Shown here: in pieces, positions 12,776 to 22,817 of the stretch | Numbering within the stretch: the stretch's first letter is position 1 | How the letters are laid out: every line of letters begins with the position of its first letter | Assembly: GCF_000787575.1 (NCBI RefSeq) | Contig: NW_012236531.1 | Coordinates: 217,054 to 281,053, forward strand | Origin: Acytostelium subglobosum LB1 | Taxonomy: Eukaryota; Evosea; Eumycetozoa; Acytosteliales; Acytosteliaceae | DNA length: 64,000 bases | Direction of reading: 5' to 3' | Notes under the pieces: generated by a model | Database searches by the model: none | Seen by the model: only the letters and a program-made list of their open reading frames with translations | What the model was told of the DNA's origin: nothing | Made by a program: the position numbers and the translations under genes

Positions 12776-14473
12776 ATGATATCATCAACATCATTATTGT
12801 TGATGGTGATGTTGTTGGTATCAACATCATTGTCATCATCATCGTCAATGACGATGTATTATATTGATGATGATGTAGATATTGGATTCCCAGAGAAGGA
12901 TATATTCTTTAATACTGGTAGTAGTATGAATTGTTCAGTGCCAAATACATGCTTCATGAACAATGCATCATTATGGCATGGTGGATTCTCTCCAACTGAA
13001 ATACAAGTGGCCATCATCGACTTTTCAAGCAACATCTCATTACCAACACAATATATATACTTTGAAGCACCTTCAACAATCGATATCAATGGCACTGTTG
13101 TCATTTTTAATGTATCTACACTGGCTGGACTCGTGGTCAAGGGTGATGTATTGATCACTGTGCTGCCTGGCGCCAACTTCACATCACTTGGCAACGTCAA
13201 CTTGGTCGATGCATCATTGGTGCTAAACTCGTCCATCAGTACGATTGAGGGCTCGCTGGTCCTGACCGCAACGTCCAAACTGGACATCTTTGGCGGCTCA
13301 TCACTCACGCTCCAATCACTCTCGTCCGAGTCGTCCATTACAGTTGGCGTCCCGTCGCCCGGGAGCACCGGCGTGCAGGTGCCCGCAAACACACTCGAGA
13401 TGATCGATGCGCAGGACATCTCATTCTCGGCAAACAATATAATACTTTACAATCGATCATTTTTGATGCTGTCGGGCATTGTCAACATCTCGACCATCTC
13501 GGCCATGGAGGGCTCGCAAGTCGTGCTCACCGACCAGGTGGACATGACCATCGGCCAATCTTCCAGTGTCGACTTCATCAACGCCACATTCACAAGCGAC
13601 AGCTCGATTCAGCTGGACGCCGAGGTGGTCATCAACACCTTCTACATCGACCAGCCTCCAGCCGCGTCGACGAACCTCAAGGTCAGCGGCGTCGACACCA
13701 AGATTCACACGGCATTGCTCAACAACACCGTGCTCCACATCACCAAGTCCGCCACACTCAACATTTCCAACGCTATCAATGTTGGCGCGTTGGGTGGCAT
13801 CAACATCGAGGGCAGCCTGTTCGCTGGCGTCAACTCCTCGATCACAGTCGGCGACGTTGGCATCGTGGTCAAGTCACACGACTCCAAGTTCTACTCGGGT
13901 GCCTTCGTCACTGGCGACGTGTATTTGGAGAATGGCACGATGGTGGTCGATCAGACATCGGTCTATGGCTCCATCATTCATGGAGTTGCCACACTGGTCA
14001 TAGCCAACACATCCAATCTGCTGAGCGTCAAGCATAATTACACTCAGACATCAATCGACTCGATTGTTTACCTCAAGAACATCGGAATGACACAGTCCAA
14101 CGCATACATCTATGCCAACAATGCCGAGATGCTCGGACAGTTGATGTTCTCCGTGGCCGACAAGATCTCGCCGTCGCTCACATGCAACGTCATTGAGGCG
14201 TTCAACATGATGACTGGACGCTTCAATCAAGTGCAGATACTCAACACGGGCATTAGCAACCATGACTACGCCGTGCGCTACACCAACTACCTGATCACCA
14301 TTATCTTCAACAAGGAGAATGTCAGTCCACAGCTGGCACTCTGGAAGATCTTTGTCATCCTCTTCTGTTCAATTGGAGGCGTCTTTGTCATTGCCTTCCT
14401 CTTTATCATCATCACCCGGCGAATCAAACGCAATGAGTATGGTACAGTCGAGGAAGGATCAGTCGACGAGTAG
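12776..14473 (+). CDS. type I membrane glycoprotein of unknown function
   Basis: A single-exon, 565-aa protein. A hydrophobic leader (MISSTSLLLMVMLLVSTSL) suggests a signal peptide. A large Ser/Thr/Val-rich extracellular region has many N-x-S/T sequons (for example NCS, NAS, NIS, NGT, NVS, NFT, NSS). A transmembrane segment (IFVILFCSIGGVFVIAFLFI) and a short basic tail (TRRIKRNEYGTVEEGSVDE) follow. Repeating short beta-like units (ITVLPGANFTSLGNVNL, LVLNSSISTIEGSLVLT) suggest a beta-helix or solenoid of the kind seen in dictyostelid surface proteins. I recognise no catalytic motif. The tail YGTV may serve sorting, which is a guess. Confidence 0.85.
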   Translation: MISSTSLLLMVMLLVSTSLSSSSSMTMYYIDDDVDIGFPEKDIFFNTGSSMNCSVPNTCFMNNASLWHGGFSPTEIQVAIIDFSSNISLPTQYIYFEAPSTIDINGTVVIFNVSTLAGLVVKGDVLITVLPGANFTSLGNVNLVDASLVLNSSISTIEGSLVLTATSKLDIFGGSSLTLQSLSSESSITVGVPSPGSTGVQVPANTLEMIDAQDISFSANNIILYNRSFLMLSGIVNISTISAMEGSQVVLTDQVDMTIGQSSSVDFINATFTSDSSIQLDAEVVINTFYIDQPPAASTNLKVSGVDTKIHTALLNNTVLHITKSATLNISNAINVGALGGINIEGSLFAGVNSSITVGDVGIVVKSHDSKFYSGAFVTGDVYLENGTMVVDQTSVYGSIIHGVATLVIANTSNLLSVKHNYTQTSIDSIVYLKNIGMTQSNAYIYANNAEMLGQLMFSVADKISPSLTCNVIEAFNMMTGRFNQVQILNTGISNHDYAVRYTNYLITIIFNKENVSPQLALWKIFVILFCSIGGVFVIAFLFIIITRRIKRNEYGTVEEGSVDE

Positions 14474-14580
14474 AGTCCCATTCCCCTCTCCCCTTTGGCA
14501 TCATTCATGCATTAAAGCACATCTTATTTATTTATCGATCAATCTGTCAATCAATGGAACTATTCCGCTCGATCAATCAA

Positions 14581-15120
14581 TCAATCGAATGATTCATCGA
14601 ATGCACCATCGGATGGATGTGGCTGCCCTTTGTTGACGGCGATTACGAGCACGGTAATCTGGTACAGGGCCGAGAATAGGAGTAGGGCGCCAATGACAAT
14701 GAGGGCAGTGCCAGACTTGGTCTTGGAAGGATCATCCACCTCGCCAATATATCCAAAGTACTTCATGATGCCACAAGCCAACAATAGTACTGATGCCGTT
14801 AGGAATAGTGTAATGGCTATCAATGTTGTCTTGCGTCTGGACAGTTCACTGGCGGCAATATATCTCCATCTCCTATTATGTCCACCTCTCTTTCTATTTG
14901 ATCTTGTTCTACTCCTTCTTGGGTGTTGTCTCTTTGAGGATGAAGAAGAAGTTGACGATAATGAACCATCGATACTGAATTGAGTTGTGTCATTATCAAA
15001 GTCATCATCTAGGTCATCATCATCAAACTCATCATCCTGGAGGATGAATCCAGCTCCATCATTAATATTTAATTCCAGGGGAGGTGGTGGATGAACTTGT
15101 TGTTGTGATTGGTCCAACAT
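14581..15120 (-). CDS. TMEM230/TMEM134-like two-pass membrane protein
   Basis: A single-exon, 179-aa protein. An acidic, disordered N-terminus (DDEFDDDDLDDDFDND) and a basic Arg-rich segment precede two transmembrane helices (TLIAITLFLTASVLLLACGI and ALIVIGALLLFSALYQITVL). Between the helices, YFGYIGEVDDPSKTKSG resembles the GYI...R loop of TMEM230, and the acidic end after an Asn-Lys-Gly turn also fits. TMEM230 proteins sit on endosomal and secretory vesicles and influence vesicle movement. The N-terminal 90 residues are longer than in animal TMEM230 and are lineage-specific. The gene is convergent with the glycoprotein gene. Confidence 0.75.
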   Translation of the reverse strand: MLDQSQQQVHPPPPLELNINDGAGFILQDDEFDDDDLDDDFDNDTTQFSIDGSLSSTSSSSSKRQHPRRSRTRSNRKRGGHNRRWRYIAASELSRRKTTLIAITLFLTASVLLLACGIMKYFGYIGEVDDPSKTKSGTALIVIGALLLFSALYQITVLVIAVNKGQPHPSDGAFDESFD

Positions 15121-15280
15121 TATCTCTATCTCTATATTATTATAACTTAAGTATTAGTATTAAAGTTGATCAAGGCACCATTCATTAAGCTGACTTAGAC
15201 ACATCACTCCATCACTCAATCACACACATCATTGGCTAAACACAACCCCCTCTTTCCAGATGTGCTGGAAACAGTGTGGT

Positions 15281-15298
15281 AGTGATCATGTGATCACT
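15281..15298. repeat. 18-bp palindrome upstream of the TMEM230-like gene
   Basis: AGTGATCATGTGATCACT: eight-base arms around a two-base centre. It lies about 160 nt upstream of the TMEM230-like start codon and downstream of the next gene's stop, where a dimeric transcription-factor site is possible. Nothing else supports function. Confidence 0.5.
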
Positions 15299-15411
15299 CC
15301 ATCACTCAATCAACTCACACATAGATCAGGGTCTTACTTACATCTTGCTGATTGCTCACATACAGTCAATCAATCAATCAACCAAGAGAGGGAGAGGGAG
15401 CATAGTTTTGT

Positions 15412-16594
15412 TTACTTCTTGTCATCTCTTGACTTGAGATGATGGTCAAGCTCCTCATTGAGGATGCGCTTGGCTTTGGCATCCTTAAAGAGTAGTCTGA
15501 TGGCTTGACTGAGCTCGTCAATGATCATCTCACGCTGTTGGAACTCGAGCTTGCGATTGATATCGTTGCTGGTGTTGGACACGACTGTTGTGGACATGCC
15601 CATCTTTTCCAGACTGTCCAGTGAGCGACGCCACATCGAGACGATCTTTTTGACGATCTGCTCGTCACCAGTGCACAGGTACTCGCCAATCATCAACAAG
15701 GGATAGGTTGGCAGACTCTCCTTCTGTTTCTTTGACCAGGTCTTGAGCGCGGTCAGACCCTCGTTGATCTTGGTTTCGTTGTCAGAGTCCTTGCCCAATG
15801 ATCTCTTCACGATCGATTGTTGGATCAAGTCGCTCTGTGGGCCCTCTACCAAACTGACGGCCAGTGCCAGCAGCATGGCTGGGTCAAGGTTGCCCAGGGT
15901 CGACTTCCAGGGCGTGGTGATGTCCTCGCGGCTCATCAACGCGTCGTACCACTCCTGCATCTTTGCGGGGTTCTGTTTGAACAGCTCGGCCATGAAGCCA
16001 ACCATTGGGATGTAGTAGAACGATTGAATGGTCTGCATCTTGGCGATGGTCTGCATGTCCTTATCGTTCTTGACACTGGCCAGCTGTGCCTTCAGGTACA
16101 TCTGCGACTCCTTGCCCAACAACAATGACATTGCCGCCACAAAGTTGTCTAGATCTGGCAACTGATAGTATGTCTGATACCACTCCATCGCTCCTTCAAA
16201 GTCAGTCACGGGCTCCTTTGATTTGCGCTTTGAAGGCAACAGCATAGCATCATCATCCTCTTTCTTTGACCATCCAAACAATGAACCAATAGAGAATGCA
16301 AACAACAAACCTGCTCCTGCTCCTGAACCTGTACCTCTACCTGTGTTTGTGTTGTTGTCTCTGTTATTGTTGTTATTGTTGATGTTGTGAGTTGTACATT
16401 GAATGGAAGACGATGAGGATGATGTTGTAATCATGCGTCTAAGTGATGTGGAGGCTGCATATGATTGGTTTGGGCCATTCGTTAGCTCATCCCGACATTG
16501 GTCTTGATCTGTCAAACATTCAATCAAACCTACATTGTTGCACGCATGTCTTCCTCAGGTTCAACAGCAATCGTCTTGATGTAAAGGACATCAT
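15412..16594 (-). CDS. probable mitochondrial matrix protein, unknown family
   Basis: Best model: exon 1 16594-16534, intron 16533-16455 (79 nt, GTAGGT...TGCAG), exon 2 16454-15412, 367 aa. The spliced N-terminus, MMSFTSRRLLLNLRKTC, is Arg/Leu/Ser-rich and free of acidic residues like a mitochondrial presequence, and continues through SLRRMITTSS. The unspliced frame opening at 16527 has an unconvincing acidic start, so I prefer splicing. Poly-Ser and Asn tracts lead to a short Gly/Ala hydrophobic patch and then an all-helical region (YQTYYQLPDLDNFVAAMSLL, LDPAMLLALAVSLVEGPQ, YPLLMIGEYLCTGDEQ). I recognise no Pfam family. The C-terminus is charged (LDHHLKSRDDKK). Confidence 0.7.
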
Positions 16595-16732
16595 CTTTGT
16601 ATCTGTGTATATGTATGAATATGAATGAATGTACCAATGATGTAATCTACACAACTATCTGAATCATGGGCTCGTCGAAGCTTCGAAGTTAGCAAAACGA
16701 CAAGTTTGCGTGGAAGTGAGAAGTGAGAGAGT

Positions 16733-17599
16733 TTATTGACTTGGAGATGGAACAGGCGAAACCACTACTTTGGGAAGTGGATTTATGGTCCTGATGGTCA
16801 CTTGTCTAACAGGTAGGTATTGATTGGTACTTGGATTGAAAACAGACTGTACACTGACCTGTGTTGTCATGGAAGATGTAGGTGATACGATCTCGGTGGA
16901 TGTCGTTGTCTTTGTGATGAACTTTGGCTGAAGGTTCTGATCAGTTGTCTTTGTTGTAGAAGTTGTTGTTGTTGTTGTCATTGTAGTGCTACTGGTTAAT
17001 ACTGGGACATTTGCTATGTTCAAGGTATCAGTTGTCATTGGGCCGGCGAATGACTCTTCAATGCCATTCAAATTCTTTGAGTTGTAGTAAGTGCTTGGTT
17101 TGGCGGATAATGAAGGATCAGGTTGATACATTGGGATCTCCTTGGATGGAGAAGGATGAGTAGGTTGGGGTGGTAGAGTAGGCTTGGCTACTGGGGAAGG
17201 AATAGCCTTGGGAGATGGGAGGGAGGGAATGGAATGGTGAATGGGTAGTTGAGAAGGAGCTGGATAGGAGTTGGGCTTCATTGAGGTCATTTTTGGATAA
17301 GGTGAGGCAGAAAGATGAAGGAAAGGTACTCTAAGAGAAGGTGGAGGTAGACTGTAGGTGGTCGGAGCAGTATTGATTTGGGTTGGGAGCTCCTCAATAT
17401 AATCCTTTCCACTAATACTGTCATCAGTGTCCTTCATTGACGATAGGGGCTTGGGACTCTGATCAATTGGTTGGTCTCTCAAAGACTGTGGCCTAGTCAG
17501 AGGAACATAGGACATATGTATCTTCTTTGAGTATGGTGTGTTGTTAGTCCTCAATACAGAGATATTGGTAACTTGGAACTTGGAAGAATGCTTTGTCAT
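16733..17599 (-). CDS. Pro/Ser/Thr-rich low-complexity protein
   Basis: A single-exon, 288-aa protein. Apart from the first 50 residues (FQVTNISVLRTNNTPYSKKI), it is dominated by Pro (PSPVAKPTLPPQPTHPSPSK) and by a Thr/Ser run (TMTTTTTTSTTKTT). A repeat-free C-terminus contains NQYLPVRQVTIRTINPLPKV. There is no signal peptide, membrane segment or catalytic motif. Uninterrupted frame length and codon choice favour a real gene; function is unknown. It could be a disordered cytoskeletal or adaptor protein with SH3-type ligands (PxxP), but no partner is indicated. Confidence 0.65.
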   Translation of the reverse strand: MTKHSSKFQVTNISVLRTNNTPYSKKIHMSYVPLTRPQSLRDQPIDQSPKPLSSMKDTDDSISGKDYIEELPTQINTAPTTYSLPPPSLRVPFLHLSASPYPKMTSMKPNSYPAPSQLPIHHSIPSLPSPKAIPSPVAKPTLPPQPTHPSPSKEIPMYQPDPSLSAKPSTYYNSKNLNGIEESFAGPMTTDTLNIANVPVLTSSTTMTTTTTTSTTKTTDQNLQPKFITKTTTSTEIVSPTSSMTTQVSVQSVFNPSTNQYLPVRQVTIRTINPLPKVVVSPVPSPSQ

Positions 17600-18174
17600 T
17601 CTTGGAGTGATGAGAGAGGAGAAGATTAGTTAGTATAAGTTGGTTGAGATAAGTGTATACAAAGAAGATATTTATATTTTACTTACTTCTATTAGAATGT
17701 TTAGATGTTTTTAGAGTATATGTTGATATAAATATGTGGAGAAGAATATTGGATTGAATATTGATTGATCAATCTATTATTATATAGAGTTGCTTGTCTG
17801 ACCTGTCCTTGGACATTATCAATCATTCCATCCATCAATCATTCGGTCAATCAATTCACAAACTAGGACGTCTCAACAGCCCAACAATGTCAAAGTTTGA
17901 TTGATTGACTGAGTGAAAACAGGGTGATTTCCTTGATCATCTGGGTTTGATTGACAGGTTTGAATTGGATGTAACCGTCACATTGAGAGGAGACTGATTG
18001 AGTTATCTTCCTATTCTATCTTCGATCCACCATCACGACACTATGATGTTGGAACAGATCAAGTTTGTGTCTTGAGATCTATTATCTCTTTGTCCATCTT
18101 GTATTTGCAAAAGTTGATTTTCTTGAGATTGTTTGTTGTTCAAACAGATAGAGAGAGCTAGAGAGAGAGAAAGA
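17600..18174. other. divergent intergenic region
   Basis: Between the divergent Pro-rich protein gene and the TatD gene. AT-rich, with TATATT stretches at 17640-17790, TCAATC repeats near 17820-17860 and a GA-rich tract (GAGAGAGA) just before the TatD start. It is expected to hold both promoters. No other gene seen. Confidence 0.6.
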
Positions 18175-19270
18175 ATGAAATATATAGATATAGGAGTCAA
18201 TCTTACTGGTATGTGTGACTTGATCCATGTAGTCTATGACACATCAATAACATTGCTAACAGAATTGATTGGTTAGATGATATGTATCAGGGCATGTATC
18301 ATGGCAAGCAGAAGCATCAAGCTGACTTGCCTAAAGTACTACAGCGATCATGGGACAATGGTTTGGATAAGATCATCATAACTTCTGGTCGTTTGTCAGA
18401 GGTGCAGCAGGCATTGAACATTATAAAGCTTCAACAACAACAAGGTCAGCAGCAGAGATTGTTCACAACCATTGGTGTTCATCCTACACGTTGCACAGAG
18501 TTTGTTGATGACGAGCAAAAGTATATCGATTCACTGCTGGAACTGTACAATGCCAACAAAGAGTCGATTGTGGCCATTGGCGAGTTTGGTTTGGACTATG
18601 ACCGTTTGGAGTTCTGTCCCAAGGACGTACAGCTCAAGTACTTTGAGCTGCAGTTCAAGTTGGTCGAGGCCACTGGACTGCCTCTATTCCTACATCTTCG
18701 CAATGCCTTTGGAGATTTCATGGATGTCATTAAGAGACATCGTCATACATTCAAATATGGTGTCGTTCACTCCTTTGATGGCACGGCTGAAGAGGCAAAG
18801 CAGATCATCGAGGCCGGACTTTACATTGGAATCAATGGTTGCTCACTAAAGACTGAGGACAATCTCAAAGCAATGGCAACAATACCTTCGGATCGTCTAC
18901 TTATTGAAACTGATGCACCTTGGTGTGATATCAGACGTACACATGCTTCACATAAGTATGTAAAGACAACATTCGAATCAGTCAAGAAGCCAGAGAAGCA
19001 TGAAATAGACAAATGTGTACAATCACGCAATGAACCATGTCATATTGTGTAAGTACACTCTCTATCACAATTCATACTCATTCCGCGGACTTATATTAAC
19101 ATACCTTGTCCATGTCAATGTCCATGTCCAGTAATGTGTTGGAAGTTATTGCAGGATGTAGAAATGAGTCAATTGATACTCTGGGTAACATTATCTATGA
19201 GACTAGCAATCAAATATTCTTTCCATCATCATCCTCCACAAATATAAGTACAACTACAACTACAACTTAA
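18175..19270 (+). CDS. tatdn1: TatD-family metal-dependent DNase (TATDN1-like)
   Basis: Three exons (18175-18208, 18277-19048, 19132-19270) give 314 aa. The spliced start [29 protein letters not shown] aligns with eukaryotic TATDN1 only when the 11-codon first exon is included. Metal-site motifs follow family order: TIGVHPTRCTEF, IGEFGLDYDRLEFCPK, LFLHLRN, VVHSFDGT, and LIETDAPW. The C-terminal exon supplies NEPCHIVNVLEVIAGCRNE and IIYETSNQIFFP, again as in TATDN1. Known members are 3'-5' exonucleases linked to DNA repair and apoptotic DNA breakdown. As in TATDN1, the N-terminal His-x-His of bacterial TatD is replaced by IDIG. The first intron is 68 nt. Confidence 0.93.
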
Positions 19271-19692
19271 ACTTCAACTTCGACAACATGTTGACAAGTC
19301 TGAATGGCACACACTCATTATGTCCATTGTAATAAACAATATTAATAATAATAATCAAACACACACAGAGTGTGTTCCAAACAAGACAAGTTGACACCTC
19401 TGGGGTGTTGTTGCTGTCAACGATGTTGTGTGACAAGCTTGTCTATCCTTTAGCACATCAAACATAACCATATTCGGACACACAAACAAACAATTATTAC
19501 AATTCATCCACATCAACATTCAATCAACATCATCACAAGACAGTCATTATTACATTTCACATAAACTAATATATACATATAACAAACAAATAAATAATAA
19601 TAATAGTAGTAAATCAAAGATGTTTGTTTGATAGATAAGGGATATATATATACATAAATAGACATTGGAAAATATAAACATACATTCATTCT
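19271..19692. other. intergenic region upstream of PI4K
   Basis: AT-rich DNA between two genes on the same strand: the TatD 3' end with AATAAA-like signals near 19330, AAC and AAT runs, and a TATATATA stretch near 19640. Probably terminator plus PI4K promoter. No other gene seen. Confidence 0.6.
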
Positions 19693-22600
19693 ATGTTAAA
19701 GACAAAGACGACTGCTATGACAATGAATCACACTTCATCATCTGTGCTAGATGATGTAGTCGAACCTTCGACGACAACGACAACTACTCAAGGACAGACA
19801 CAGTCGCAGACACAAACACAAACACAAACACAGACACAGACACAGACACAGATAAGCCAAAGCAATGCTGAGGCAATAGACAACTCAGACAATTACAATC
19901 ATATACCTTTCTCACCATTCGCACTGGAGCATCATCATCACCTGACAGAGATGCAACTTCAATCGAATCAATCGCCATCCACTTCATCAGAGACAGTGGC
20001 AACGACAATCAATAGCAATAGCAACAACAGCAACACAACAACAACAATTCAAACAACAGATATAGTAAACTCTACTTCTCTTACGACAAAGGAAGATAGT
20101 ATTGCAACACAACTTCAGAAGGAGAAGGAAAGAGAGAGGGAGCGAGAGAAAGAGCGCGAACGAGTGGATGAGATCATCAAGTTGTACAGCGAATCCACCG
20201 GCCACTTTGACTCTTGGGCAGCACTCAATCATTTGTTTCAACACCAGAGTTGCGCTGGTGTCGTTGACTATCTTTGTAACAAGTTCTATTCAGTAGAGGA
20301 TAAAGACATTGACTTCTTTATCACTCAACTATGGTATGTATATGTGGTCATCATATGATGACACCCTCGGGTACCTTATGCACACGACCTAACCAACCAA
20401 TCAACCAATGTTAAAGTGTTATTCTAATCAATCAACCATATGAACAAAAGGTGGCACTATCATCCTTGGCAAGATTCGTCATGGATAGATGTGCAATGTC
20501 AATGCGTTTTGCCATCAAGGCCTATTGGATCTTCCAGGCATTCGAAGAGGATGGCCAGAAGAACCTACTTTCCATTGAGGACAATGCATACCTTCAACAA
20601 AGCCATGTGCCCATTGACACCTCCCCCAACTCTCATCCACACCCACATCCACATACCCATCAAGCCAGTGCGATGACCACCGGCACAACACCATCATCCT
20701 CTCCATCGAATAAGCCATCATTCCAAGTGGCAAATCAACAACCATCCAACTCCCCGACCAGCCCCAGCACTTCAGAGTCGGCCACAGTGGCCGCTGCAGC
20801 AAGCGGCAGCAACACCAACAATAATGGCATCACAAAAGTACTGATTATCAACGATACCACAGACAAACCGACAGTGTCCAACTATCGTCTCATTGAAATG
20901 AAGAAAGAGTTGGGCACTCGACTTAGAGAGTACTGCGAGATGTCGGTCATCACTTGCTCGAGACCGCTGCTGACCAGACCGCGTACCTCATCACTGCCCT
21001 CACCACTCATGTCCTTTTCCAATCTCAATGTATCCGCTGCGTCCCCAAAGACGCCCACCGTTCCGATCACTCCGCCTCCCATATCGATATTGGCCGAGTC
21101 GACTGGCTCAAACAGTGGCGATGTACAACAACAACAGCAACAACATCAATCACAGATGCTGCAAGAACCTGAGATTCCCGAGAAGTCCAGGACACCGCCT
21201 CCTCAAATGATGGAGACAAAGGGACTGTCAGACTATGACTTTGAGCTGCAGATTTCAAAGAGCTACCGATGCGACTACCTCAACTCGATCCTTTCATTCG
21301 TCCAAACACTGTCCAACATCTCAAAGAAGTTGATATCCGTTCCAATCGATCTCCGTCAAGCGAAGCTCAAGGACGAGATCAGCATTCTAAACATCAAACT
21401 CACGCTTGGCCTCTACCTCCCATTGTGGCAAGCATCGAACCACCATTGCATCGTGAGGATACCACCCGAAGAGGTCAAGATCCTCAACTCGAGGGAGCGC
21501 GTCCCCTATCTTTTGGTGTTGGAGATCATCGACAGTACAGAGGAGGCGTCCTCTGCCAACATTCTCCGCATCGTCAGCTCCTATCCACTCCCCCTGCCAA
21601 ACAAACATCACAGCACAAAGAATCATGGCGTGAAGAGAGTTGATGCGCCAGCCTCTCCTCTCTCCATCCAATCAACAGGCACTCCCGACACTGGCTCACC
21701 ACAGCGCGTCTCGTTCATGTCAAGCAGTAGCAGCAGCACAGCATCGACACCAATCCAATCGAATCCAGTGACGAGCATCTCATCCTCGTCCATGTCCAAC
21801 TCCCCAACTACGACCACTCTCCCCTCCATCTCTGCCACATCACCCTTGTCATCACCAATCGTTGAGAAACTGCTCACAGAGAACAAGTTTGCTCACTTTG
21901 GTGAGCTGTGGGAGGAAAAGACAGAGCGATACAGGAAGATATCTCCGTATGGACACTTGTCCAACTGGCGACTGGCATCAGTGATTGTCAAGACCGGTGA
22001 TGATTGTCGACAGGAACAGATGGCGGTCCAGTTGATCACAAAGTTCCAAGAGATATGGCAAAACGCTAGACTACCTCTATTCTTGCGGCCGTACTCTATC
22101 CTGGTCACCTCATCGTCCAGCGGCATCATCGAGACCATCCCCGACACCATCTCTCTGCACAACCTAAAGAAGAACACAACGCACGTCACCCTGCTCAACT
22201 ACTTCAAGGCAACGTACGGCGACCAGACTGACTCATTCCGTATCGCTCAAGCCAAGTTTGTCGAGTCGATGGCAGCGTACTCGATCGTCACCTTCCTGCT
22301 GCAAGTGAAGGATCGTCACAATGGCAACATCCTCATCGACAAGGAAGGTCACATCATTCACATTGACTTTGGCTTCCTCCTCTCCAACAGCCCAGGCAAC
22401 ATGTCGTTCGAGTCGGCGCCGTTCAAGCTCACACAGGAGCTGATCGATGTGATGGGTGGCACCATCCAGTCGCCACAATTCCTGTACTACCAGGCACTGT
22501 GCGTACGCGGCTTCCTGGAGGCTCGCAAACACTACGAGAAGATCGTGTCGTTTGTCGAGCTGATGATGACTGGTCCCCGAATGTCCTGCTTCCAAGGTGG

Positions 22601-22760
22601 TCGCGACTGTATCGAGCAGCTCAAGCTGCGGTTCATGCTCAACATCCCTGAGCGCGAGTGCGCCAACCATGTCGAGCAACTGATTGTCAACAGTCTAGAC
22701 CACCGTGCCACCCGCTACTACGACTCTTATCAGTACTGGTACAACTCCATATATAGTTAA
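19693..22760 (+). CDS. type III phosphatidylinositol 4-kinase (PI4KB/Pik1-like)
   Basis: Two exons, 19693-20337 and 20451-22760, give 984 aa. A low-complexity leader with TQ repeats ends in a lipid-kinase-unique module (HFDSWAALNHLF, FITQLWYVALSSLARFVMDR, AYWIFQAF). A long Ser/Pro/Thr linker follows, then the kinase domain: VIVKTGDDCRQEQMAVQLI, LQVKDRHNGNILID (catalytic loop, near 830-845) and IHIDFGFLLSNSPG (activation loop). The enzyme makes PI4P at Golgi and endosomal membranes. Two GT sites overlap at the donor: 20334 would break the frame, while 20338 keeps it and gives LWYVALSS, matching the family, so I chose 20338. Confidence 0.93.
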
Positions 22761-22817
22761 CATAATATATGCGAGATGCTTCAAACTGGCACTCTCCCTC
22801 CCTTTCTTTACTCCTAC

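Noticed and set aside
16665-16695. TCGAAGCTTCGA palindrome between two genes
   Set aside because: Only 12 bp and unique in the window; chance is plausible.
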